Of a stretch of DNA of 64,000 nt, positions 57,769-64,000 are shown piece after piece (positions within the stretch are counted from its first letter, which is position 1; the number at the start of each line of letters is the position of its first letter). Below the pieces are notes generated by a model that was given only the letters and a program-made list of their open reading frames with translations, searched no databases and had not been told where the DNA came from. A program made the position numbers and the translations under genes. This stretch comes from Leptolyngbya sp. Heron Island J (GTDB taxonomy: Bacteria > Cyanobacteriota > Cyanobacteriia > Phormidesmidales > Phormidesmidaceae), in NCBI RefSeq assembly GCF_000482245.1, contig NZ_AWNH01000012.1:1-64000 (forward strand), given 5' to 3'.

Positions 57769-58898
57769 GAGAAACCTGTATTCGCCATCAACCAAAACAA
57801 ATAATGGCAGTCATTAGGCAGGATTATTACGACATAACCGCTGATGCCGTAGCTTCAGCATTGATCAATTTTTTTGAATTTCGTGCCAACGGCGTTATCT
57901 CAAGCAACTCCAACCAAGCCAATTCGGAAGATATACCTCTAGGGGAAATATCAATAAAAGAGTTTCAAGAGGCTTTGCTAGGGCTTTCTACGGACAAGCA
58001 AATTAGAAAGCGACTAGATTATCTCATACAGCAAAAAATCGTCTCTAGAGCAAAAAAAACAGGACGTGTAACTGAATTTGTATTTCATATAGGAAACACG
58101 CAGAGCGCCATCGACCACCCCGGTCAAATGACCGCACCATACCCCGGTCATTTGACCAAAGAACCCCGGTCAAATGACCAAAGAACCCCGGTCAAACAAC
58201 CGCACCAACCCCGGTCAAATGACCGTTCATCTATATATAAGAATAATTTAAAAGAAAAAGAAGAAAGAAAGAAGGATCCTTCCCCTTTTGAAAAGCCTGC
58301 TACGCAGCCCGAGGAAATCAATTCTTCTGTTCAGATTAATGAACAAAATTCTGGGCAAACGGGATCGGCTTCGCTTGATTTGGGTCAGGCTAAATCGGTA
58401 GGCAAAGATCAAGGGGGTAATGTTCCGCCGCCGCCAAAAGTTGGCGTTGTTACGTACAAGCAGTCTCCCGAGTCGATAGACCTTTCTGAGCTGTGGGAGG
58501 TTGCAGAGTACGAGGCCAAAGCCAAGGCTAGAGCTTTAGCTCCTGGCCACAGACATCCAGCTTTGGTCGCTCATGGGTTGGGAGATATCTGGGTAGGGCC
58601 AAACGTAAGCGATTTTGATGCAGGATTGTTGGCATTAATTGCTAAAAACAAAAAAACTGGCAATCATCCCGACAATCGGGCCGCTTGCGTGACGTTTATC
58701 ACTAGGGCGATCAGGGATGCTGACTGGGCAAAGCTTGAGGCTCTTTGGCTGGATGTCCAACAGAAAACGCGACAACAGCCAGCTTTGACCGTCATTGATG
58801 CGCCTTTACCAAAGAAAGAAACAGGGAAATATTCACCTCCGCCTGAAAAAAATTGGGCAAAGAACGTACTAGGAGCAAGATATCGAAATGCAGGCTAA
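57765..58898 (+). CDS. Replication initiator, lambda-O-like in layout
   Basis: The 377-residue protein has an N-terminal DNA-binding-like region (about 20-110) with winged-helix character and a long polar linker (about 117-235). The C-terminal domain (235-370) is suited to helicase loading. The linker is encoded by five iterons and an AT-rich tract. The gene runs directly into dnaB. This mirrors lambda O followed by P or DnaB, where the origin lies inside the initiator gene. Start is a GTG overlapping the previous stop. Confidence 0.7.
   Translation: MRETCIRHQPKQIMAVIRQDYYDITADAVASALINFFEFRANGVISSNSNQANSEDIPLGEISIKEFQEALLGLSTDKQIRKRLDYLIQQKIVSRAKKTGRVTEFVFHIGNTQSAIDHPGQMTAPYPGHLTKEPRSNDQRTPVKQPHQPRSNDRSSIYKNNLKEKEERKKDPSPFEKPATQPEEINSSVQINEQNSGQTGSASLDLGQAKSVGKDQGGNVPPPPKVGVVTYKQSPESIDLSELWEVAEYEAKAKARALAPGHRHPALVAHGLGDIWVGPNVSDFDAGLLALIAKNKKTGNHPDNRAACVTFITRAIRDADWAKLEALWLDVQQKTRQQPALTVIDAPLPKKETGKYSPPPEKNWAKNVLGARYRNAG
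58118..58275 (+). other. Putative replication origin: five iterons plus AT-rich tract
   Basis: The unit CCCCGGTCAAATGACC occurs at 58118, 58142 (reversed centre), 58164, 58186 (imperfect) and 58209, at 22-24 bp spacing. Its core GGTCAAATGACC is nearly palindromic. It is followed at 58225-58275 by an AT/purine-rich unwinding tract. Confidence 0.75.
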
Positions 58899-61263
58899 CA
58901 ACACCACACCCATTCTCCCGTTTCGGTCACCTAAGACGGCTGACCCTGCCAACATAGACGCTGAGTACGACATCATCGGCGCAATCCTGGTTGACCCAGG
59001 CGCGATCGCTCGGATTGCTCACAAGCTACCCCCAGAGGCGTTCTATGTGCACAACCACCGCACCATCTACCAGGCTTGCCTAGAGCTTCACAGGGATGGC
59101 CAAATTGTTGACCTGATGACCGTATGCACTGCGCTGGCCAATAACAAGCAGTTGGATAAGGTTGGCGGGAAGAGTGCGATCGCGCAAATGTTTGATCTAT
59201 GCCTAACGTCGGCAAATGTCGAGCAACACGCCGATTTAATTCTTGAAAAGCACTTTCGTCGCTGCATGGCCCGTGCAGGCGCAGAAATCCAAGAGATTTC
59301 CAAAGATGTCAGTCGGGGGTTGGGTGATTGCCTAAGTGAAGCTCAGAGGTCACTAGGCAGACTTTTGGAATTGGGCGTTAGTGAAAGCAGTGTTATCAAG
59401 CTTGACCAGGTAGTTGCTTTGAATATTTGCAAAACTGAAGACGCAGCTGATGACAAGATCCCTAAAGGCATCCCGACTGGTTTTTATGACTTAGACGAAA
59501 TGCTTCGTGGAGTAAAACCAGGTGAGCTAATTATCTTGGCTGGTCGTCCGTCGATGGGTAAATGCCTTGGTAAAGGCACCAGGGTTGTGATGTTTGATGG
59601 AACCCTTAAGGCGGTTGAGAATGTTGCCGTAGGTGATTTGCTAATGGGTCCTGATTCAAAGCCGAGGAAGGTATTAAGCTTGGCTCGTGGAAGAGAAATG
59701 ATGTATTGGGTCAGGCAAAAAAGAGCTATTGACTATCGAGTAAATGAAAGTCATATTCTGTCTCTTAAATACAGTGGAGATAATGGGACAATCAAGCATG
59801 GTGACATTTTTAACGTCTCTGTTAGGGGATATCTTGATAAGTCTCAACGATTCAAGGAAAGAGCTAAGGGGTACAAAGTTGCTGTAGATTGGCCAGACCA
59901 GCCACTTAAGATCGATCCTTATCTGTTGGGTGTCTGGCTTGGTGATGGCTCCACCGGAAAGGGTTCAATTCATAACCCTGATCCTGAGATAGAAAACTTT
60001 TTGCGGGACTACTCAAGTAAAACTGGCTGTGAGTATCGTTGCTACGACAGAGAAAGTTGCCCTGAGCATGTTCTGATTAATGCGTCAAACGCTAAAGGGT
60101 TATGGACGTTGTTGGGGGAGTTGGGCTTGCAAGGCGATAAGCGTATACCAGACAGCTATGTCGCAAACTCAATAGACAAACGGATGAATTTGCTCGCAGG
60201 GCTTTTGGATACAGATGGATATTATTGCAGTAAGTTCAATTGCTTTGAAATCACTCTGAAATCGAAGATTTTGTCTGAGCAAGTCAAGTATCTGGCAGAC
60301 ACCCTTGGTTTCAGAACTAGCCTCAATTCAAAGCAGGGGACTATCAAGGAGGTCAACTTTTCCGGTACGTACTACCGAGTCAGGATCTCTGGAGATCTTG
60401 ACTCTATCCCAACTAAAGTCGAAAGGAAGCAGGCCAGAGCACTAAAGACTAAGCGTGACTGGAGAAATACTGGCGTATCTGTAGAAAAAGATTGCGTAGA
60501 CGATTACTACGGGTTTGAGATTGACGGAGATCATCTTTTCTTGCTTGAAGATCTGACCGTTACTCACAATACAGCTGGGTTGGTTAACGTGGCTGTTAAT
60601 GTCGCAGCTCAGGGGCGCGGGGTCTACATTTCAAGCCTTGAAATGAGCGCTGAGCAACTTGGTTATCGCATTATGTCGGCTGACTCTTCTATTGAGTCTG
60701 GGAGGCTACGAGATGGCAAAGTAGGGCAACATGAATGGCCAAGCTTAGGTGAGTCAGTGACAAAGTTAGCCGGTCTTCCCGTCTGGATTGACGATAGTTT
60801 TCGCCAGACACCTGAGACTGTTGCAGCTAATATTCAGCGAATCAATGCTGAGAATGGGCCAGGCACGATCAATCTGGCCATGGTGGACTACATCCAGCTT
60901 ATGGGAGATCGCGGTGCAGGCAATCGAGTCGCAGAACTTGGAAAGATCTCCCGTGGATTTAAAGGAATGGCGAAGGAGCTAGGGCTTAGTGTCTGGACGT
61001 TGTCTCAGCTGTCGCGTGGTGTTGAGTCGCGCAATCCGAAACGACCTCTAATGAGTGATCTGAGGGAATCTGGAAATATCGAAGAGGATGCAGATGCCGT
61101 AATCCTCTTGTACAGGGAGGATTATTACGATCCTGACACGCCTGACAGAGGGCTTGCCGAATGGATCGTTGGCAAGAACCGCAATGGTCCCACAGGTACG
61201 GTCAAGTTGTTATTTGAGCCTGCTTTCACCAGATTCCGTAACCTAGCGCCAAGGATTGGGTAG
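58888..61263 (+). CDS. dnaB: DnaB-type replicative helicase interrupted by an intein
   Basis: The 791-residue precursor holds a DnaB helicase of about 455 residues after splicing. It has the N-terminal DnaB domain (about 22-130), the linker, and the RecA-like core with P-loop GRPSMGK broken at Lys225 by an intein, then AGL after the insertion. Later motifs include LAMVDYIQLM and SQLSRGVESRNPKRPLMSDL. DnaB unwinds DNA at the fork and would be loaded by the initiator encoded just upstream (11-bp overlap). The host helicase cannot work until the intein is removed. Confidence 0.95.
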   Translation: MQANNTTPILPFRSPKTADPANIDAEYDIIGAILVDPGAIARIAHKLPPEAFYVHNHRTIYQACLELHRDGQIVDLMTVCTALANNKQLDKVGGKSAIAQMFDLCLTSANVEQHADLILEKHFRRCMARAGAEIQEISKDVSRGLGDCLSEAQRSLGRLLELGVSESSVIKLDQVVALNICKTEDAADDKIPKGIPTGFYDLDEMLRGVKPGELIILAGRPSMGKCLGKGTRVVMFDGTLKAVENVAVGDLLMGPDSKPRKVLSLARGREMMYWVRQKRAIDYRVNESHILSLKYSGDNGTIKHGDIFNVSVRGYLDKSQRFKERAKGYKVAVDWPDQPLKIDPYLLGVWLGDGSTGKGSIHNPDPEIENFLRDYSSKTGCEYRCYDRESCPEHVLINASNAKGLWTLLGELGLQGDKRIPDSYVANSIDKRMNLLAGLLDTDGYYCSKFNCFEITLKSKILSEQVKYLADTLGFRTSLNSKQGTIKEVNFSGTYYRVRISGDLDSIPTKVERKQARALKTKRDWRNTGVSVEKDCVDDYYGFEIDGDHLFLLEDLTVTHNTAGLVNVAVNVAAQGRGVYISSLEMSAEQLGYRIMSADSSIESGRLRDGKVGQHEWPSLGESVTKLAGLPVWIDDSFRQTPETVAANIQRINAENGPGTINLAMVDYIQLMGDRGAGNRVAELGKISRGFKGMAKELGLSVWTLSQLSRGVESRNPKRPLMSDLRESGNIEEDADAVILLYREDYYDPDTPDRGLAEWIVGKNRNGPTGTVKLLFEPAFTRFRNLAPRIG
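59563..60570 (+). other. DnaB intein with LAGLIDADG homing endonuclease
   Basis: A 336-residue insert (Cys226 to Asn561) lies between the Lys and Thr of the P-loop GRPSMGK-T. It starts CLGKGTRV with nucleophile Cys1, has an NESH block B, LLGVWLGDGS and LLAGLLDTDGY endonuclease motifs, and ends TVTHN before a Thr. All splicing residues are present, so both splicing and homing activity are expected. Confidence 0.92.
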
Positions 61264-61272
61264 GAGACAACC

Positions 61273-61590
61273 ATGGATATTTTGCTATCAGACCAACTCT
61301 CAGTCTTCGACGCCCCAATCATCATCGATTCAACCCCTATCCCACCCACCCCAAAGCCCGAACCAACGGAATATTCACCTGGTGACCTCGTTGTTCCCAA
61401 GGCTCGGGAGGGTCATCCGGTCCCGCTGTTTCCCGATCAGGTGTGCGAGGTGGTGCGCATTGGCCAGTCTCTTGGGCGCGATTGTTTTTTCTGTGTCCCG
61501 GTGAAGTGGAAGTCTCGGGGTGTGCCAGCGTTTCCCTGTAACCCGTTGGATTTGCTGTTGCTGGTACCAGCGAGAGGAGGTGAATCATGA
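61273..61590 (+). CDS. Small protein downstream of dnaB
   Basis: A 105-residue protein with a Pro-rich N-terminal region and a beta C-terminal region with three Cys. Coupled to the next gene by ATGA. Function unknown. Confidence 0.5.
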   Translation: MDILLSDQLSVFDAPIIIDSTPIPPTPKPEPTEYSPGDLVVPKAREGHPVPLFPDQVCEVVRIGQSLGRDCFFCVPVKWKSRGVPAFPCNPLDLLLLVPARGGES

Positions 61591-61826
61591 ATCTTCCAGT
61601 TGATTTATCCCCACAGCTGGGTATGGTCTCTTTCTTCCAAAAGCTAGATTCAACTGGATTTGATCAAAGTCTCAGGCTTTGGTGTCAGCAGCAGAATTTC
61701 AGGATTGAGGATGATTGGACGACAAACGTAATCGTTTCTCAATTAAGCGACGAGCTGGTGATTAAGTTGGGCGCATTGCCAAGGAAAAGGCTATTTAACA
61801 AAGTTCAAGAAAGGAGAGAGCTATGA
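61587..61826 (+). CDS. Small hypothetical protein
   Basis: A 79-residue protein with helical and aromatic content, coupled to its neighbours by ATGA overlaps at both ends. Function unknown. Confidence 0.5.
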   Translation: MNLPVDLSPQLGMVSFFQKLDSTGFDQSLRLWCQQQNFRIEDDWTTNVIVSQLSDELVIKLGALPRKRLFNKVQERREL

Positions 61827-62254
61827 GCGGTGTATCGATAGAGCCATTTATTCATGATGATTACGATCTTGACGACTACACCGAATATGACGGGGATGGG
61901 CCATATTTTGACCCATATGCGGGCTGCTATGACGATGAGCCCAACGATCTGTGGGACGAAGAAGATGATCACGAGTATTGGCTCCAAGAATGCGGCTTGG
62001 TTGAGGGCCAAGGCTGCCTAAAAGCGGGCTCTGAAGAATGTGATTTTGAGTGTCCGTTCTCGATGGAAATGGTTCAGCCGTTTTTTGATGATTCTGAGCC
62101 TAGCGGGCTCCTGTTGAAAATTCCTGTGTTCCTTCGCAGATGGTGGAGCGATGTCAAGTTTTATCAGCGGCACATGAGCGAAGACTACCAGGCCCATGCG
62201 TATTGGGTGCGTTATGCCTGGGGGCTAGAGAGTGAAGAGGATTGTCCATTTTGA
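61823..62254 (+). CDS. Acidic cysteine-containing protein
   Basis: A 143-residue, very acidic protein: residues 10-55 are Asp/Glu/Tyr-rich, with several Cys (about 35, 57, 65, 73, 77) that could bind metal. The C-terminal part is aromatic and basic. Strong acidity suggests a DNA-mimic or a protein-binding role, but no homologue is known to me. Confidence 0.5.
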   Translation: MSGVSIEPFIHDDYDLDDYTEYDGDGPYFDPYAGCYDDEPNDLWDEEDDHEYWLQECGLVEGQGCLKAGSEECDFECPFSMEMVQPFFDDSEPSGLLLKIPVFLRRWWSDVKFYQRHMSEDYQAHAYWVRYAWGLESEEDCPF

Positions 62255-62264
62255 GGAAAGAGTG

Positions 62265-62975
62265 ATGAGTGAAACAGCAACAGCAACCAAACCCAAAGAA
62301 CGCCCTATTCTGTTCAGTGGCCCTATGGTGCGGGCGATTCTTGAAGGGCGGAAGACGGTGACTCGGCGGGTACCTTCGACAGAAGTTTGCGTCAATCATG
62401 ACGAGCATCACCCGTATGCCATTAGGGATAAAAAAGCCCTATGGCACACCTACAAGACGCTTGACGAATTCGTCGAACGACGTAGCCCACATGGAAGTCC
62501 AGGAAACGTTCTATGGGTTCGCGAGACTTGGCGTCCATGCTGGTGGGATGAAGATTTTGTTGATGTCAGGTTGGAATATAAAGCCGATGGCGAAAAGCGT
62601 GATGTATCGCCTAGCTACGAGGTGTGGAACCCAACATCGCTAGAGAATTTGCACATCGCTGTATCTAACCAGTCTTGGGTGGGCGATGACTGGAAGCCAG
62701 AGAATGTTAAATGGCGACCCAGTATCTTTATGCCCCGCGCAGCGTGTCGGTTGAAACTGCGTATCACTGACGTACGGATGGAGCGCTTGCATGAGATCAC
62801 AGCCGCCCAGTGCATCGCTGAAGGGATCGAGATCGAGCGAAGTATTAACACGGCCTGTGGAGAGGCCGAGGCTTTTAACAAGTTTATAGAGCTGTGGGAC
62901 GGCATCAACTCTGCTCGGGGATATTCGTTCGAGTCAAACCCGTACGTGTGGGTTGTTGAGTTTGAACGCCTCTGA
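62265..62975 (+). CDS. ASCH-domain phage-type protein
   Basis: The ATG at 62265 (after GAGGAAAGAG) gives 236 residues. The pattern PILFSGPMVRAILEGRKT then WVRETW, and the later MPRAACRLKL and WDGIN segments, match phage proteins with an ASCH fold. These bind RNA or nucleotides and often sit in phage replication operons. Confidence 0.7.
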   Translation: MSETATATKPKERPILFSGPMVRAILEGRKTVTRRVPSTEVCVNHDEHHPYAIRDKKALWHTYKTLDEFVERRSPHGSPGNVLWVRETWRPCWWDEDFVDVRLEYKADGEKRDVSPSYEVWNPTSLENLHIAVSNQSWVGDDWKPENVKWRPSIFMPRAACRLKLRITDVRMERLHEITAAQCIAEGIEIERSINTACGEAEAFNKFIELWDGINSARGYSFESNPYVWVVEFERL

Positions 62976-63014
62976 TTACACCACCCACTAGAACCCCAAC
63001 CAAAGGAGGAAGGA

Positions 63015-63251
63015 GTGAACGAACAATTTAGCGCTGACGATCTTGATTTTAGCTTTCTAGAAAACATCTGCCAGCTTTTTCAAATTGCATCAGGAGAACA
63101 TGGCGAAAACGTTGGAGTTTTCACGATTCATCAGGGTAACGAGCAAGAAGGATTTACCAAGGGATACATCATTGCGGTTGATCCAAGAAATCTTAGGAGA
63201 TCAACGCAGCTGCAATTAGAAGCACTGATAGCAAGACTTACGGAGGAATAA
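63015..63251 (+). CDS. Small protein with strong ribosome binding site
   Basis: A GTG start preceded by AAAGGAGGAAGGA gives 78 residues, mixed alpha/beta. The next gene follows at 3 bp. Function unknown. Confidence 0.55.
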   Translation: MNEQFSADDLDFSFLENICQLFQIASGEHGENVGVFTIHQGNEQEGFTKGYIIAVDPRNLRRSTQLQLEALIARLTEE

Positions 63252-63254
63252 ATC

Positions 63255-63623
63255 ATGACAGCAACACTAACCACCGACACAGCCTCAGGGCAATTCGTCC
63301 ATCTCGAGTTAGAAGAGAAAGTTGAATTAAAGTACAGCCGAGCGCCGGTCACCCTCTCGATGCATGAGTTAATCCGAGATTGGTCTGAAGGGCTGATCAA
63401 CGACGATGCTTACATTCGATTCGCCTTAAAGATTGAGCGAGTCGGCCAAGAAGGCTTGGAAGAATTCGACGTAACTAAGTTCTGTGAGGACTGGGAGGGC
63501 TATACAAATAGCGACAAACCCAAGCGGCTTAAAGAGGCGAAGGTGACTGGATACATCCAAAAGTTGCAACAGAAAGGTGCGGCAACGGTCGAGATCAAGA
63601 TGCAGTTGAGCTTGGATATTTAG
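63255..63623 (+). CDS. Unknown soluble protein
   Basis: A 122-residue protein with an N-terminal beta region and helical C-terminal region. Same operon. No known family. Confidence 0.55.
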   Translation: MTATLTTDTASGQFVHLELEEKVELKYSRAPVTLSMHELIRDWSEGLINDDAYIRFALKIERVGQEGLEEFDVTKFCEDWEGYTNSDKPKRLKEAKVTGYIQKLQQKGAATVEIKMQLSLDI

Positions 63624-63706
63624 TTATGCCACTTAAAGACAGCCTGAAGGTCGGCCCATGGCCAGGCGGAGCACCATTTTTGTCTGAGATAGAAGGAGAG
63701 CAAGCA

Positions 63707-64000
63707 ATGCCTGATAACACGATTACACCCAACCCTAACCCCCTCACCCCAGCTCAATTGCGGGAGGCCCTGGATCGGTGGGCGGAGGAGCAGCCAGGCG
63801 TGATCCGGTTTGACCATGAGGATGGCTTGCAGCCTGGATGGGAAGCTCAGATCTGGTCTCCCCGATGCGATATCCAGTCAACAGACCGCTCTGGTTACCA
63901 CTGGGAATTTATTGCGTCCCAGCTTGAGAACGGCGGAGCGATCACGTTTGATGTCAAAGACTGGATGCTGTTGCTCTCACTAGCGATTCAGCATCAGTAC
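63707..64000 (+). CDS. Partial gene running off the right edge
   Basis: An ATG at 63707 follows AAGGAG at good spacing; an in-frame ATG at 63626 has none. The frame stays open to base 64000. The visible part has a Pro/Asn-rich start and then a mixed domain with Trp. Function cannot be judged. Confidence 0.5.
   Translation, partial: MPDNTITPNPNPLTPAQLREALDRWAEEQPGVIRFDHEDGLQPGWEAQIWSPRCDIQSTDRSGYHWEFIASQLENGGAITFDVKDWMLLLSLAIQHQY

Overview
The window looks like accessory DNA of a cyanobacterium. The HIP1 octamer GCGATCGC and its core recur in most coding regions, both CRISPR repeats resemble cyanobacterial types, and several proteins (a CxxC metallochaperone, a lone receiver, a DnaB with a P-loop intein) fit that group. 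I cannot name a genus. No rRNA or intact tRNA gene was seen. A partition locus and a phage-type replication operon lie in the same window, so a plasmid or phage-plasmid is the best reading. An integrated prophage is not excluded.

Layout. 1-2.2 kb: a truncated membrane protein, a secreted protein, a one-helix membrane protein and a leftward regulator pair. 2.3-17.6 kb: a rightward siphovirus-type tail operon. It has tail completion proteins, a tube protein, a gpG/gpGT pair joined by a canonical -1 slippery heptamer, a 1828-residue tape measure with about sixteen 29-residue N-terminal repeats, a hub with repeat-rich C-terminus, a GH10-like glycosidase and fibre-like proteins. No terminase, portal or capsid gene was seen anywhere in the window. 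17.6-24.7 kb: a leftward operon of envelope-type proteins around a membrane-anchored P-loop ATPase, with a GIY-YIG protein carrying a membrane helix.

25-36 kb: a defence-flavoured stretch. It holds two short CRISPR arrays without cas genes, a two-helix membrane protein with a possible effector domain, an Mrr-like nuclease, an antirepressor-like gene and a divergent XRE regulatory switch. A leader-like sequence beside array 2 has an inverted copy 10 kb away with no array. A TnpB-only IS200/IS605-type element follows at 36-37.4 kb. 37.5-47.2 kb: many very small genes in translationally coupled chains broken by small terminators, with a GIY-YIG/XRE fusion, a second antirepressor-like protein and a protein resembling phage recombination directionality factors.

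47.7-54.7 kb: an operator-controlled pair (unknown protein plus XRE-ImmA/IrrE protease), secreted and membrane proteins, and a ParA/ParB pair in which ParA carries an N-terminal restriction-endonuclease-like domain. 55-64 kb: XRE and ribbon-helix-helix regulators flank an operator, then a rightward replication operon runs off the window. It contains a PD-(D/E)XK-like nuclease, a lambda-O-like initiator with five iterons and an AT-rich tract inside its own gene, an intein-bearing DnaB helicase and small phage-type proteins.

Functions are inferred by reading the sequence. No database search was run. Starts were moved from the longest frame where a Shine-Dalgarno site or a stop-start overlap supported a shorter one.
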